Shown: piece after piece, positions 1-9,333 of the stretch
Position numbering within the stretch: position 1 is the stretch's first letter
Layout: each line of letters opens with the position of its first letter
NCBI RefSeq assembly: GCF_006542375.1
Contig: NZ_CP038143.1
Span: 1,302,001 to 1,366,000, forward strand
Reading direction: 5' to 3'
Origin: Oecophyllibacter saccharovorans
GTDB taxonomy: Bacteria > Pseudomonadota > Alphaproteobacteria > Acetobacterales > Acetobacteraceae
Length of the DNA: 64,000 bases
The notes under the pieces: generated by a model
The model's input: the letters and a program-made list of their open reading frames with translations, nothing else
Databases searched by the model: none
What the model was told of the DNA's origin: nothing
Made by a program: the position numbers and the translations under genes

Positions 1-3000
1 CTGCGCCGTTTCCCCATTGAGGCAGCCATTGATCCGCGCTTTTCCCTCATGGAGGAAAGCGACAGTGGGATCGCCCTGCGCGCGGCGCTGGAAGAGGAAG
101 TCGCCGCCCATCCTGCAACTGTCCGGGACCTGGCAGGGCAGGTGGGGCTGGACGACCTTGTGAAGCGTCTGGCCGAACTCAATGAAAAAACCGGTCGCCT
201 GCGGGGCCTGCTGGCGCGTCTCAGCCAGCAGCCCGACCAGGTGAACGAGGATTATGCCCATCTGCTGGAGATCGTTTCAACAGACCGCGCCAGCCTGCAG
301 CGCGATATGCAATCCCTGGCTGAAGAGGAGAAGATACGCACCGCCCTGCAGGCGGCCCTGCCCCTGGTGAGCGCCAACAGCCGTCAGACTTTCGTGGAGC
401 CCCTGCTGCAATGGCTTGCAATTCCTGCAGCAGAACGTGATCCGGCACGCTTGCAGGCCCTTCTGCTGACCCAGAAAGGGGAAGTGTGTAAGATGGAGCG
501 GCGTATCACCAAGGAAGCGCGCAAGAGCCAGCCTGATCTGCCGGCCTGGCTGACGGCGGAAGGCGAACGGCAGCTGAAACTGCTCGAAGCCGGGCGGGCG
601 CTGGAGCTGCTGGCGGTCAACAGGGATTTCCTGCAGCTGGCTGCCCCGGTCCTGATGCGCTACCAGCAGGAAAAGACCATGCGTGGCCTGGTCGACTACA
701 ACGACCTTATCGCCCGCACGCGCCTGCTGCTGAATGATCCGGGCGCCGCCTGGGTCATGTACAAGCTTGATGGCGGCATTGATCACCTGCTGCTTGACGA
801 GGTGCAGGACACCTCGGGCCTGCAATGGGAGATCGCAGGCGCCCTGACCGAGGAGTTCTTCAGCGGGGAAGGGGTGCATGACCAGGCACGGCCCCGTACG
901 GTCTTCGCAGTGGGCGATTTCAAGCAGTCGATCTACAGTTTCCAGGGCGCTGAGCCGGACCAGTTTCACACATGGCGGAAGATCTTTGCCCAGCGGGTGA
1001 AGAAAGCCGGGCTGCTGTGGGCGGAGCCGCAGCTCAATGTCTCTTTCCGTTCAGTGCCGCCGGTGCTCGAGACGGTCGACAGCGTGTTTGCTGCCCAGCC
1101 GGCCTCAGCCGGCCTGCGTGACGGCGAGGCGCCCTTGCCGGCCCATGTCTCGGCCAGGCCGGGGCAGGGCGGTCGCGTCGAGCTGTGGCCGCTGGTCCCG
1201 CAGGTTGAAAAGGAGGAGGGGCAGGAGTCAGGGCCGTGGCGGGCGCCGACCGTCAACAGGGATCGCCGCACGCCGCCGCAGATTCTGGCCGCTGCCCTGG
1301 CGGACTGGCTGCAGGAACATCTGGGCCGCCCCCTTCAGCCTGGCACGCCGCCGTTGAAGCCCGAGGATGTCATGATCCTGGTGCCGCGTCGCTCGGCCTT
1401 TCTGCGGGCCCTGGTGCGGGCGCTGAAGGCGCGCCAGGTACCGGTGGTGAGTTTCCTGCGCGCCGAAATGCTGGAGCAGCCGGCTGTCCAGGATGTGCTG
1501 ACCCTGTGCGCCACGCTGCTGCTTCCCCAGGACGACCTCAGCCTGGCCTGTGTTCTCACGTCCCCCCTGGGCGGACTGAGCGATGCTTCCCTCATGGCCT
1601 TGTGTACTGATGATGGCCACCGTTCCCTGCTGGGCCCGAGCGGCCGGCCTCTGTGGACCGTGCTGCGTTCACGCCACCGGGAGCGGGCGGAGTGGCGGGC
1701 AGTCTGGGAGCGCCTTGAAGCCTTGTTCAACAGGGTGGATTACGAAACGCCTTACGGGCTTATGGTGCGCATTCTGGGCCAGCACGGGGGGCGGAGCGCG
1801 CTGCAGGCCCGTCTGGGGGTGGAAGCGGCCGAGCCGCTTGATGAGCTGCTTAATGCCGCCCTGCGTTATGAAGAGCGCCACACGCCTTCCCTGCAGGGGT
1901 TTCTGCACTGGCTTCAGGGCGCTGAGCTGACGATCCGCCGTGAGGCGGAAAGCGTCAGTGACGCTGTCCGGCTGATGACGGTGCACGGGGCCAAGGGGCT
2001 GCAGTCGCGCCTCGTTATTCTGCCGGATACCACCTCATCGGGCCAGCGGGAGCCGGGGCTGCTGTGGGGGGAAGTGGCGGGAATGGAAATGCCGCTCTGG
2101 GTGCCGCGCCGCGACATGAGCGTTCCGGCAAGCCGGCATCTGGCTGAGCAGGCCCGCGAACGTGCACGCCGCGAGCGCAACCGGCTGCTTTACGTGGCTC
2201 TGACGCGTGCCAGTGACAGCCTGCTCATCTGCGGTTGGGAACAGGGCCGACCCCGCAGGGGAGAAGAAGACGTCGGGCCGGAAGCGGAAGAGCCAACCGA
2301 CAGTGAAGGCGGGGAGAACTGGTACCAGATGTGCCGCGCCGGGTTGGAGCGGCTGGCCGGCGTAAAGAGGGAGGCGTTTGAGCCGCCCCTGCTGAAAGGG
2401 GACGTGTCGCAGGAGGGGGAAGGCTGGAGCGGTGAGAAGCTGGTGCTGGAGGAAGACTGTACCCAGACCCAGCCTGAAAAGCCTTCCGGAAAGCCTGTGG
2501 CCGTGGTTTCTGAAAGTGCGGCATTGCCGGACTGGCTGGGTCAGGCGCCGGACTGGCAGGTACGTCCGGCCCCCCTGGAACACGCCCTGGCGCGCCCGCT
2601 GACGCCGAGTCGCCCTGAAGGGGCGGAATACGGGTTGCAGCCGCCCGTTCCCGGCCCGCTGGATGCGGCCCAAGACAGAGAAGGGCTGCAGGAGGGACGG
2701 GACGCTGCAGCAAGTGCCGGTCCGCTGGCCCTGGGCGCCCGGCTGAAGACGGCAGCCCGACTGCAGGGAACAAGTGCTGCCAGCCGGCGTGCGCGCGCCA
2801 TGCAGCGCGGCGTTCTGGTCCATCGCCTGCTTCAGCTTCTGCCGGACATCGCGCCTGATCAGCGCAGGGCCCATGCGCTGGCTTACCTGCAGCGCCCTGG
2901 CTGGGCGCTGGCGCCTGCCGAAGCTGAGAGATTGACCGGCCAGGTTCTCCAGGTCATGGAAGCAGGCGCCCTGGCCCCGCTTTTCGGTGCGGGGAGCCGC

Positions 3001-3378
3001 GCGGAACAGGCGATTTCCGGCGTGCTGGCATCAGATACACTTCCTGACGGCTCAGTCGCTGACGGTTCAGCCCCTGACGGGAGAGGCAGAGTGGTTCTGG
3101 GTCAGGTGGACCGCTTCTGCCTGCATGAAGGCGTTCTGTGGCTGTGTGATTACAAGACAGGCCGCAGGCCACCCGGCAGCCTCGCTGGGGTGCCGGAGGT
3201 CTATCTGCGCCAGATGGCAGCCTATCGCGCGGTATTGCAGCAGATCTATCCCGGCCTGCCAGCACGCTGTTTTCTGGTCTGGACAGAGGGGGGGGATGCC
3301 GGTCCATTGGTCATGGAGCTTCCCGGCCCTGTACTGGATCGCGCCCTGCAGGCATTGCTGACTGAAAGCCGACCCTGA
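1..3378 (+). CDS. addA: Double-strand break repair helicase-nuclease AddA (5' end cut by window)
   Basis: Large subunit of the AddAB helicase-nuclease, which resects double-strand DNA ends for RecA-dependent repair. The frame is open from base 1, so the N-terminus with the Walker A motif lies outside the window. UvrD/Rep helicase motifs are visible: DEVQDT (bases 796-813), GDFKQSIY (about 913-936), VHGAKGL (from 1981) and LLYVALTRA (about 2185-2211). The C-terminal RecB-type nuclease keeps GQVDRF and DYKTG (from 3148) with a downstream Q-x3-Y. Residues between helicase and nuclease are variable and rich in Pro, Glu and Gly. trxA follows after 168 bases, the usual alphaproteobacterial order addB-addA-trxA. 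The call is firm. Confidence 0.95.
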   Translation: MRRFPIEAAIDPRFSLMEESDSGIALRAALEEEVAAHPATVRDLAGQVGLDDLVKRLAELNEKTGRLRGLLARLSQQPDQVNEDYAHLLEIVSTDRASLQRDMQSLAEEEKIRTALQAALPLVSANSRQTFVEPLLQWLAIPAAERDPARLQALLLTQKGEVCKMERRITKEARKSQPDLPAWLTAEGERQLKLLEAGRALELLAVNRDFLQLAAPVLMRYQQEKTMRGLVDYNDLIARTRLLLNDPGAAWVMYKLDGGIDHLLLDEVQDTSGLQWEIAGALTEEFFSGEGVHDQARPRTVFAVGDFKQSIYSFQGAEPDQFHTWRKIFAQRVKKAGLLWAEPQLNVSFRSVPPVLETVDSVFAAQPASAGLRDGEAPLPAHVSARPGQGGRVELWPLVPQVEKEEGQESGPWRAPTVNRDRRTPPQILAAALADWLQEHLGRPLQPGTPPLKPEDVMILVPRRSAFLRALVRALKARQVPVVSFLRAEMLEQPAVQDVLTLCATLLLPQDDLSLACVLTSPLGGLSDASLMALCTDDGHRSLLGPSGRPLWTVLRSRHRERAEWRAVWERLEALFNRVDYETPYGLMVRILGQHGGRSALQARLGVEAAEPLDELLNAALRYEERHTPSLQGFLHWLQGAELTIRREAESVSDAVRLMTVHGAKGLQSRLVILPDTTSSGQREPGLLWGEVAGMEMPLWVPRRDMSVPASRHLAEQARERARRERNRLLYVALTRASDSLLICGWEQGRPRRGEEDVGPEAEEPTDSEGGENWYQMCRAGLERLAGVKREAFEPPLLKGDVSQEGEGWSGEKLVLEEDCTQTQPEKPSGKPVAVVSESAALPDWLGQAPDWQVRPAPLEHALARPLTPSRPEGAEYGLQPPVPGPLDAAQDREGLQEGRDAAASAGPLALGARLKTAARLQGTSAASRRARAMQRGVLVHRLLQLLPDIAPDQRRAHALAYLQRPGWALAPAEAERLTGQVLQVMEAGALAPLFGAGSRAEQAISGVLASDTLPDGSVADGSAPDGRGRVVLGQVDRFCLHEGVLWLCDYKTGRRPPGSLAGVPEVYLRQMAAYRAVLQQIYPGLPARCFLVWTEGGDAGPLVMELPGPVLDRALQALLTESRP

Positions 3379-3546
3379 GCCTTTGTTGGCGGCGGCAGGC
3401 TTCAGCAGGGAAAGGGGTTGTGTTTTTGCCGACCCCTCCCGATATCAGCAGGAGACCATCAGTCCGGTCCGGCAGGGGATGTTGCCAGGAACTGGCCGGT
3501 TTCTGCCAATCTGAATTAGAGTCTGAATTAGAGAGAGCCTACGGAA

Positions 3547-3876
3547 ATGAGCGCAAATGTCGTCGCGGCGAATGACCAGAATTTCGATGCGGAGGTTCTG
3601 AAGGCCACCGGACCCGTCCTGGTGGATTTCTGGGCTGAGTGGTGCGGCCCCTGCAAGATGGTGGCCCCCGCTCTTGAAGAGCTTGCCCGGGAATTTGCAG
3701 GACGCCTGAAGGTGGTCAAGGTCAACATTGATGAAAGCCCGGAGGTGCCGACGAAATACGGCGTGCGCAGCATCCCGACCCTCATGGTGTTCCGTGACGG
3801 CCAGGTGGTGGGTCAGCAGGTCGGTGCCCTGCCCATGAGCCAGCTCAAGGCCTGGGTCGAAAAGACCTGTTTCTGA
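3547..3876 (+). CDS. trxA: Thioredoxin
   Basis: A 109-residue cytoplasmic thioredoxin that reduces protein disulfides with electrons from thioredoxin reductase. The active site WCGPC is at residues 32-36, and the cis-proline segment SIPTL is present. Length and the whole fold match TrxA. The start follows a purine-rich stretch (AGAGAG) and no better upstream ATG is seen. It lies downstream of addA and is followed by a strong intrinsic terminator at 3945-3973, so transcription probably ends here. Confidence 0.97.
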   Translation: MSANVVAANDQNFDAEVLKATGPVLVDFWAEWCGPCKMVAPALEELAREFAGRLKVVKVNIDESPEVPTKYGVRSIPTLMVFRDGQVVGQQVGALPMSQLKAWVEKTCF

Positions 3877-3944
3877 CGTTTCCTGACAGAGAACTTCTCC
3901 CGAACCCGTCTGGGTTCAGGCAGGTCCAGCCTGCCACAGCCTTG

Positions 3945-3973
3945 GAGCCTCCCTAGACGGGAGGCTCTTTTTT
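3945..3973 (+). terminator. Rho-independent terminator after trxA
   Basis: Perfect 9-bp stem (GAGCCTCCC with GGGAGGCTC) and a 5-base loop, followed by six T. It lies 68 bases after the trxA stop. Confidence 0.9.
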
Positions 3974-4053
3974 GCCGGCTTTCATGGGCAAGGCCGAGCG
4001 GTCCTTGCCTGATTCATGGCAAGCCGCTGCGGGAAGGTGTAAAGAGAAGGCCT

Positions 4054-5292
4054 ATGTCGAAGCAATCTTCAAGACCGCCGTCGAAATCCTCTTTTCCCGC
4101 CCCTGTCGTTCTCACAACCTCGGAACAGGTGGCTCAGCTGTGCGAGAAGCTGCGCCACGAACCTTTCGTGACGATTGACACGGAGTTCGTGCGCGAACGC
4201 ACTTACTGGCCCCAGCTCTGCCTCGTGCAGCTGGGAGGGGCGGAAGACGTGGCCCTGATTGACGCCTGTGCGCCCGGGCTTGATCTGGCCCCGTTGGCCG
4301 AGCTGCTGGCAGATCCGCACTGCGTGAAAGTTTTCCATGCCTCCCGCCAGGATTTGGAGATCTTTCTCCACCTGTTCGGCACGCTGCCGGTCAATGTGTT
4401 CGATACGCAGATTGCAGCGATGGTAGCAGGTTTCGGCGACCAGGTGGGCTATGACAGCCTTGTCGGGTCGCTGACCGGCCAGGGAATCGACAAGGCCCAC
4501 CGTTTCAGCGACTGGGCGGCCCGTCCGCTCTCGAAAGCCCAGCTCTCCTATGCCGCTGCTGACGTGACCCATCTGCGCACGGTGTATGAAAAGCTGCACT
4601 CCCAGCTGCAGGCGCAGGGACGGCTGGACTGGGTGAAGAGCGAACATGCCGAGCTGGCGGATCCGACCACTTTCCGGCCTGATCCCCGGGGGTTGTGGAA
4701 AAAACTCAAGGCCCGGACCAATAACCGCCGTATGCTTGCCGTGCTGCGCGAGCTTGCAGCCTGGCGTGAGGGCGCGGCCCAGAAGTTGGACCTGCCCCGT
4801 CAGCGGGTCATCCGTGACGAGAGCCTGCTGGAGATCGCAGCCGTTCGCCCCGCCACGATTGCCGGGCTGACCCGCATCCGTGGAGTGAATGCCAGCTTTG
4901 CGGAGGGCGCGCTGGGGGCTGAGGTGCTGGCAGCCGTCGTGCAGGGGGAACAGGTGCCCGAGCAGGAGCTGCCTGTCGCACCTGGCAAGAAAAAGGCCGA
5001 GCGCCCCAAGGCGCCGGCCGGGGTGGTAGGGCTGCTGAAAGTCCTGCTGGCTGAAAGATGTGAAAGCCACCGTGTGGCGCCCAAGCTGCTGGCTTCAGCC
5101 GAGGAGCTGGAGCGCCTGGCAGCGGGAGAACGCGACCTGCCTTTGCTGCGCGGCTGGCGCGCTGACGTGTTCGGGCGGGAGGCGGAAGAGCTGCTGGCTG
5201 GAAAGCTGGTGCTTTCCATCAGGGACGGGGCCTTGCAGGTTGCCCCTCAAAGCATGCCGCAAGTCAGCGCCGGCGCTCCAGGCGCTTCCTGA
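4054..5292 (+). CDS. rnd: Ribonuclease D
   Basis: A 412-residue 3'-5' exoribonuclease of the DEDD superfamily that trims tRNA and other stable RNA precursors. Exo I is IDTEF, with D42 and E44 as metal ligands. Exo II lies around VFHASRQDLEIF and NVFDTQIA, and Exo III is YAAADVTHL. An HRDC-type helical domain follows from about residue 205, and the C-terminal third resembles the second HRDC-like region of RNase D. The start is supported by AGAGAAGG just upstream. The gene stands alone between the trxA terminator and gcrA. Confidence 0.94.
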   Translation: MSKQSSRPPSKSSFPAPVVLTTSEQVAQLCEKLRHEPFVTIDTEFVRERTYWPQLCLVQLGGAEDVALIDACAPGLDLAPLAELLADPHCVKVFHASRQDLEIFLHLFGTLPVNVFDTQIAAMVAGFGDQVGYDSLVGSLTGQGIDKAHRFSDWAARPLSKAQLSYAAADVTHLRTVYEKLHSQLQAQGRLDWVKSEHAELADPTTFRPDPRGLWKKLKARTNNRRMLAVLRELAAWREGAAQKLDLPRQRVIRDESLLEIAAVRPATIAGLTRIRGVNASFAEGALGAEVLAAVVQGEQVPEQELPVAPGKKKAERPKAPAGVVGLLKVLLAERCESHRVAPKLLASAEELERLAAGERDLPLLRGWRADVFGREAEELLAGKLVLSIRDGALQVAPQSMPQVSAGAPGAS

Positions 5293-5447
5293 AGGGCCTG
5301 GGCCCGGGGAGCGGCCAAGAGGTCGTGACTTGTGGGAGGCAGGCCAGCGCAGGCATAATGAGGCGCATTACCGTGTATTGAATGATTTTTCCGGTCAGTT
5401 CAGTGCGCAGTCGGGACGAAGCAAGACCGGGAGAAAGGCAGAAGAGC

Positions 5448-6260
5448 ATGGCCATGGAATGGACGGAGGAGTTGATCGCCCGGCTTAGGGATCTGTGGAG
5501 CCAGGGGCTGTCAACAGCGGAAATCGGCCGTCAGCTGGCCATCACGAAAAATGCCGTCGTAGGCAAGGCCCATCGTCTGGGGCTGCCGCCGCGCCCGTCG
5601 CCGATTCGCAGCAAGGGAACAGGCACCACCCGCAAGAAAGCCTCCCGTGCCAAGTCCGGTGAAGCGGGTGAAAAAGCGTCTGCACCCGCCCAGACGGACG
5701 CAGGCCAGTCGCCCCAGAAGACCCCGAAAGCGCCCCAGGCCAAAAAAGACGCTGCGGCCAGTGCTGCGCCAGCGGAGGCCAAGGCAGGGAAGATTTCTGC
5801 AGCGCCGGCTTCGGCCGATTCTGCTGGCGCACGCGCTCAACCGCAGGGGGCTGCGCCAGCACCTGCCTCCACTGAACAGGGCCCAGCTCCGGTTGCTTCC
5901 ATTCCGGCGCCAGAAGCTGAGCCGGTTCAGGTCCCACGAGACGTCAAGACCCCGGAAACAGCTGAGCGTCCTGATGCTTCTGCCGCCGTAGCCGGTGCTC
6001 CACGCAAAGTCGCCACCTCCCAGAATTCTACGCCTCGGCCCAAGGCTGAAGGACGGCCTGCAGCGCGTAGAACCACGCAGGCGCGTCGGGAGCCTGCTGA
6101 ACGCCCTGTCCGTCAGGGCCCGACATGCCAGTGGCCGAACGGTGATCCCGGGACGCCGGGTTTCCATTTCTGCGGGGCCCCGCCTCTGCCCGGCAAGCCT
6201 TATTGCGCAGAACATGCCGCCATTGCCTATGTGAAGCTGCGCGATCGTCGGGACAGCTGA
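5448..6260 (+). CDS. gcrA: GcrA cell cycle regulator
   Basis: About 270 residues. GcrA is an alphaproteobacterial transcription factor that binds sigma-70 holoenzyme and methylated GANTC promoters to control cell-cycle genes. The N-terminal helix-turn-helix (WTEELIARLRDLW, then STAEIGRQLAITKNAVVGKAHRL) and the Cys-rich C-terminal block (CQWPNGDPGTPGFHFCG, then PYCAEHA) are typical. I chose the ATG at 5448 because the HTH begins a few residues later and GGGAGAAAGG precedes it; an in-frame ATG lies at 5454. The middle is an unusually long Ala/Pro/Lys-rich linker, making the protein clearly longer than the roughly 170 residues of the Caulobacter protein. Confidence 0.9.
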   Translation: MAMEWTEELIARLRDLWSQGLSTAEIGRQLAITKNAVVGKAHRLGLPPRPSPIRSKGTGTTRKKASRAKSGEAGEKASAPAQTDAGQSPQKTPKAPQAKKDAAASAAPAEAKAGKISAAPASADSAGARAQPQGAAPAPASTEQGPAPVASIPAPEAEPVQVPRDVKTPETAERPDASAAVAGAPRKVATSQNSTPRPKAEGRPAARRTTQARREPAERPVRQGPTCQWPNGDPGTPGFHFCGAPPLPGKPYCAEHAAIAYVKLRDRRDS

Positions 6261-6300
6261 AGGGACTTCCAGGTTTCCCGGCTGGCTCCTCACTGCTTTT

Positions 6301-6351
6301 CACAACAGAAAACCCCCTCGGCCCGGTAAGGCGAGGGGGTTTTCTGTTGTG
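6301..6351. terminator. Bidirectional terminator between gcrA and bactofilin gene
   Basis: Perfect 20-bp inverted repeat (6301-6320 with 6332-6351) around an 11-base loop. The GC core (CCCCCTCG) is flanked by A-rich and T-rich arms, so it can terminate both convergent genes. Confidence 0.9.
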
Positions 6352-6380
6352 TGGTCTGCAAGGCCTGAGTCTGGAGAGGC

Positions 6381-6998
6381 TCAGGATTCCTCAACGATGA
6401 TGTCTTCAATTTCCTCAGCCTGAGCTGTCTCGTCGATCGTGCCGATGACACCGTGTTCACCCTTGGGGGTAGCGTATTGATCGATCTCGCCGGGACGCGG
6501 TGCGGTGATCATCTCCAGCTGGCCTGTGATCTGTCCGCCATCTTCTACCTGCAGGCGGTGGCACTCAGCGCGGCCCAGCAGGCGACCGGTGGTCTGCACG
6601 ACAAGGCTGCCGCGCACGTGCAGGGTGCCGTCAATCGTGCCGGCAAGATCAACTGTCTCCACCTCGGCATTGCCGCGGAAGGTGCCCCCATGCGCGACGA
6701 TGAGCTCACGGGCGACGATTGTGCTGGTCTCGACCGTGCCTTCCACGATCAGCTTTTCAGCTTCCTCGATGGCGCCCTGAACCGTGATGCCTCGCCCGAC
6801 AACAAGGGTGCGCGTGGCTGTGGAGGATACATGCACAGGCGTGGGGGAAGTGAGGGGGCTGCCCAATCCCTTCAGCCCGGGCTGCCCCAACCCGACCTGG
6901 CTTATCCCGGCCTGGGCGGCCTGGCTGCGGGTGGGAGTAGGCTGTGAAGCCTCTTCAGAAGAGGGAATCGGCGTTTCATTACGGTTTTTCTTGAACAT
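6381..6998 (-). CDS. Bactofilin family (polymer-forming cytoskeletal) protein
   Basis: A 205-residue protein with a central bactofilin domain, visible as a run of short beta-helix repeats (VVGRGITVQGAIEEAEKLIV, ELIVAHGGTFRGNAEVETV, then similar turns to about residue 160). Bactofilins polymerise without nucleotides and scaffold envelope or cell-shape proteins. The N-terminus (MFKKNRNE) is basic and followed by a Ser/Pro/Gly-rich linker; the C-terminus is acidic, ending in DIIVEES. The frame stays open far upstream, but the domain layout and the MFKK start fit the family. It is transcribed divergently from the kinase at 7215 and convergently with gcrA. Confidence 0.88.
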   Translation of the reverse strand: MFKKNRNETPIPSSEEASQPTPTRSQAAQAGISQVGLGQPGLKGLGSPLTSPTPVHVSSTATRTLVVGRGITVQGAIEEAEKLIVEGTVETSTIVARELIVAHGGTFRGNAEVETVDLAGTIDGTLHVRGSLVVQTTGRLLGRAECHRLQVEDGGQITGQLEMITAPRPGEIDQYATPKGEHGVIGTIDETAQAEEIEDIIVEES

Positions 6999-7214
6999 AT
7001 CCAGCCTGAGGAGTGAGAGGGGAAACCGGTATGCAGGCAGTGCCCGCGGTAGCGCTGAAGGGCCTTTGCCGCGAGCGGGCGACATCACCAAACACTTAAA
7101 CGCTTGCGCCTGCGCCCCGCAAGACCGTTGGTCATGGGCAGAAGCTGGTCGCCTCTGTATGATGGCCCTCCAATACAGAAATTCACTGAAACCACTGCCG
7201 ATCCGGAGCCCTGC

Positions 7215-8282
7215 ATGACCCAGCCCCCGCTTCAGTCCATACCTGCCCCCGCTCATGCCACGCCGGCCGCAGGATCTGCCCGCAAGGCGGGAGAAGCCGG
7301 AGAGAGGGGTCAGGCGCTTGATCTTCTGTGTATCGGCAATGCCATCGTGGACATGCTGGTTCAGGCCACGCCCGAGCTGCTCGCGGAGTTCGGGGCTACG
7401 CCTGGCAGCATGACCCTGATCGACACGCCGACAATGGAGCGCCTGCAGAAAAAAGTGCGGGTGGACCGTGTGGCAGGCGGAGGCTCTGCTGCCAATACGG
7501 CCGTCGTGGCGGCACGCATGGGCCTTTCCACGGGCTTTCTGGGCACAGTGGCGGATGATGCGGCCGGAAGCGACTTCGCCCGTGATCTGCAGGCGCAGAA
7601 AGTCACCTACCCTTCCCGCGACACGGCACGCGACACCTCTGTGCCGACAGCGCGCTGTCTCATCCTGGTCACGCCGGAGGGAGAGCGCACCATGTTCACG
7701 TATCTGGGGGCCTGCGTCGACTTCACTCCTGCAGACGTGCTGCCCGCCACGGTGGCGGCTGCGCGCGTCACTTATCTGGAAGGCTATCTGTTCGATCTGC
7801 CGCAATCGCAGGCCGCCTTTCACCGCGCGGCGGAGCTTGCCCATGCCGCTGGGCGGCAGGTGGCGCTGACCCTGTCTGACACTTTCTGCATCCAGCGGCA
7901 TCGTGAAGCCTTCCGGGAACTGGTCCGGAATTCAGTCGACCTGCTCTTTGCCAATGAAGAGGAGCTCAAGGCCCTCTACGAGACCGATTCCCTTGAAGAC
8001 GCTCTGGCCCGCGTGGCGCGTGATGCAGGGGTGACGGCTGTCACCCGCGGGGAAAAGGGCGCCGTCGTCGTGAAGGGCACTGAGCGCCATGACGTGCCGA
8101 CCCAGAGCGTGCGGGCTGTGGATACCACAGGGGCCGGTGATGCCTTTGCAGCGGGGTTCCTGGCCGGTTGGGCGCGAGACCGCTCCCTGGCCGATTGTGC
8201 GGATCTGGGCAACAAGGCAGCCGGGGCCGTGATTCTGCAGATGGGCGCGCGGCCGGGAGATGATTTTCTCCTGCGCGTCTGA
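7215..8282 (+). CDS. PfkB-family carbohydrate/adenosine kinase
   Basis: A 355-residue ribokinase-family kinase that phosphorylates a sugar or nucleoside with ATP. The N-terminal block (LDLLCIGNAIVDML, then VAGGGSAANTA) and the C-terminal PfkB signature DTTGAGDAFAAGF, with its catalytic Asp in GAGD, are intact. The overall pattern is closest to the alphaproteobacterial adenosine kinase-like subgroup, but substrate cannot be read from sequence. The ATG at 7215 is chosen because about 35 Pro/Ala-rich residues already precede the domain; an upstream in-frame start at 7104 would only lengthen an unconserved tail. Confidence 0.85.
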   Translation: MTQPPLQSIPAPAHATPAAGSARKAGEAGERGQALDLLCIGNAIVDMLVQATPELLAEFGATPGSMTLIDTPTMERLQKKVRVDRVAGGGSAANTAVVAARMGLSTGFLGTVADDAAGSDFARDLQAQKVTYPSRDTARDTSVPTARCLILVTPEGERTMFTYLGACVDFTPADVLPATVAAARVTYLEGYLFDLPQSQAAFHRAAELAHAAGRQVALTLSDTFCIQRHREAFRELVRNSVDLLFANEEELKALYETDSLEDALARVARDAGVTAVTRGEKGAVVVKGTERHDVPTQSVRAVDTTGAGDAFAAGFLAGWARDRSLADCADLGNKAAGAVILQMGARPGDDFLLRV

Positions 8283-8316
8283 AAGTACATTCCTGGCAGG
8301 TTTGTTGCCGGGCCGG

Positions 8317-9165
8317 TCAGGCTGCGTCCCAGCCGACGGAGCGCAGGCGCTGCGTGGCCATAAGTGTGCGGGTCTGTTCACAAATCAGGCTATCGAGCTC
8401 GGCGCGGGGCTGGTAGTCAGGCATCAGTTCCGCCATCTGGTCATTCTGCCCGCTTGCGGGGTGAAAATAGATCTCGCTCAGCCCCGCCGGCAGTTGCGGC
8501 AGCAGGCGGTGCAGGCGTTCTGGGGTCATGTGACCTGACCAGCGCAGCCCGAAGCAGTGATCATTGGTTTTCATTCCCGCACGGCGCAGCTGGGCGCGCA
8601 GAACGCGCGTCCATTGGGCAAGGGCTTGGTCCCCCAGCGTTTTTTCAGCGCCAACCGGCCTGGCAGGTTCCAGGGGCGTGCGCACGGCTTTGAGCCCGTG
8701 GCGGGTGCCTGTCTCGATCAGGAGCCTGCCCACGGTCGGGTGAAGATGCATGTGCTTGTGGGCATTGGCGTGGTCCAGCGGCAGGCCCGAGCGTGCAAAA
8801 GCCCGGAACTGGGCTTCAATTTCCCGCTTCAGGGCCCTGCGTGCGGGGGGCGAGAAAAAATATTCTACCCCGAGCTTGAGCTGGTTGCGGCCGAACCAGC
8901 CGGCTTCATCTGTAATGGTTGGGAGGCTGAGGAGGGAATCGCCCTCGATCACCACCAGATGCAGCCCTACCCGCAAACCAGGCAGCTTTTGCGCGCGCCG
9001 GAGGGCGTCTGCAGCGGCTGGCCCAGCCACCATGAGACTGGCGGTGGTCAGGACCCCTTCGCGGTAGGCGCGCTCGATGCCTTCATTGACTTCTTCGCTC
9101 ATGCCGAAATCATCCGCTGAAATGATGACGCGACGTTCGGAACGGGAGGAAGCTTGTGACGGCAT
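8317..9165 (-). CDS. hpnK: Hopanoid biosynthesis deacetylase HpnK
   Basis: About 282 residues of the YdjC/ChbG carbohydrate deacetylase family. In the hopanoid pathway HpnK removes the acetyl group from N-acetylglucosaminyl bacteriohopanetetrol, giving the glucosamine form used by HpnJ. Metal-site features are the Asp pair in ISADDFGMS (D18-D19) and the His cluster LDHANAHKHMHLHP. The ATG at 9165 is favoured because the family starts within a few residues of the ADDFG strand; the frame remains open to 9282. It is the last gene of the hpnM-I-J-K run, separated from hpnJ by 168 bases that carry a hairpin. Confidence 0.88.
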   Translation of the reverse strand: MPSQASSRSERRVIISADDFGMSEEVNEGIERAYREGVLTTASLMVAGPAAADALRRAQKLPGLRVGLHLVVIEGDSLLSLPTITDEAGWFGRNQLKLGVEYFFSPPARRALKREIEAQFRAFARSGLPLDHANAHKHMHLHPTVGRLLIETGTRHGLKAVRTPLEPARPVGAEKTLGDQALAQWTRVLRAQLRRAGMKTNDHCFGLRWSGHMTPERLHRLLPQLPAGLSEIYFHPASGQNDQMAELMPDYQPRAELDSLICEQTRTLMATQRLRSVGWDAA

Positions 9166-9258
9166 GGCGGAAGATACCTGGCTGAGAGTGCTGAGTGGCA
9201 GTACTGAATGGCAGTGGGGAACAGAGAGAAGGTCTGCAGGGAAAAAGGCTTCGAGAAA

Positions 9259-9291
9259 GAAAGGGGCATGGTCTGGTCCCATGCCCCTTTC
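9259..9291 (-). promoter_or_regulatory. Hairpin between hpnJ and hpnK
   Basis: Perfect 13-bp inverted repeat (GAAAGGGGCATGG with CCATGCCCCTTTC) around a 7-base loop. On the minus strand it is followed by a broken T tract (TTTCTTTCTC context), so it may be a partial terminator or an RNA-processing site that lowers hpnK expression relative to hpnJ. Confidence 0.6.
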
Positions 9292-9333
9292 CCGTTCCTA
9301 CGAAGATGTGGTGTGAGGTCCGGCGCTTTCGGC

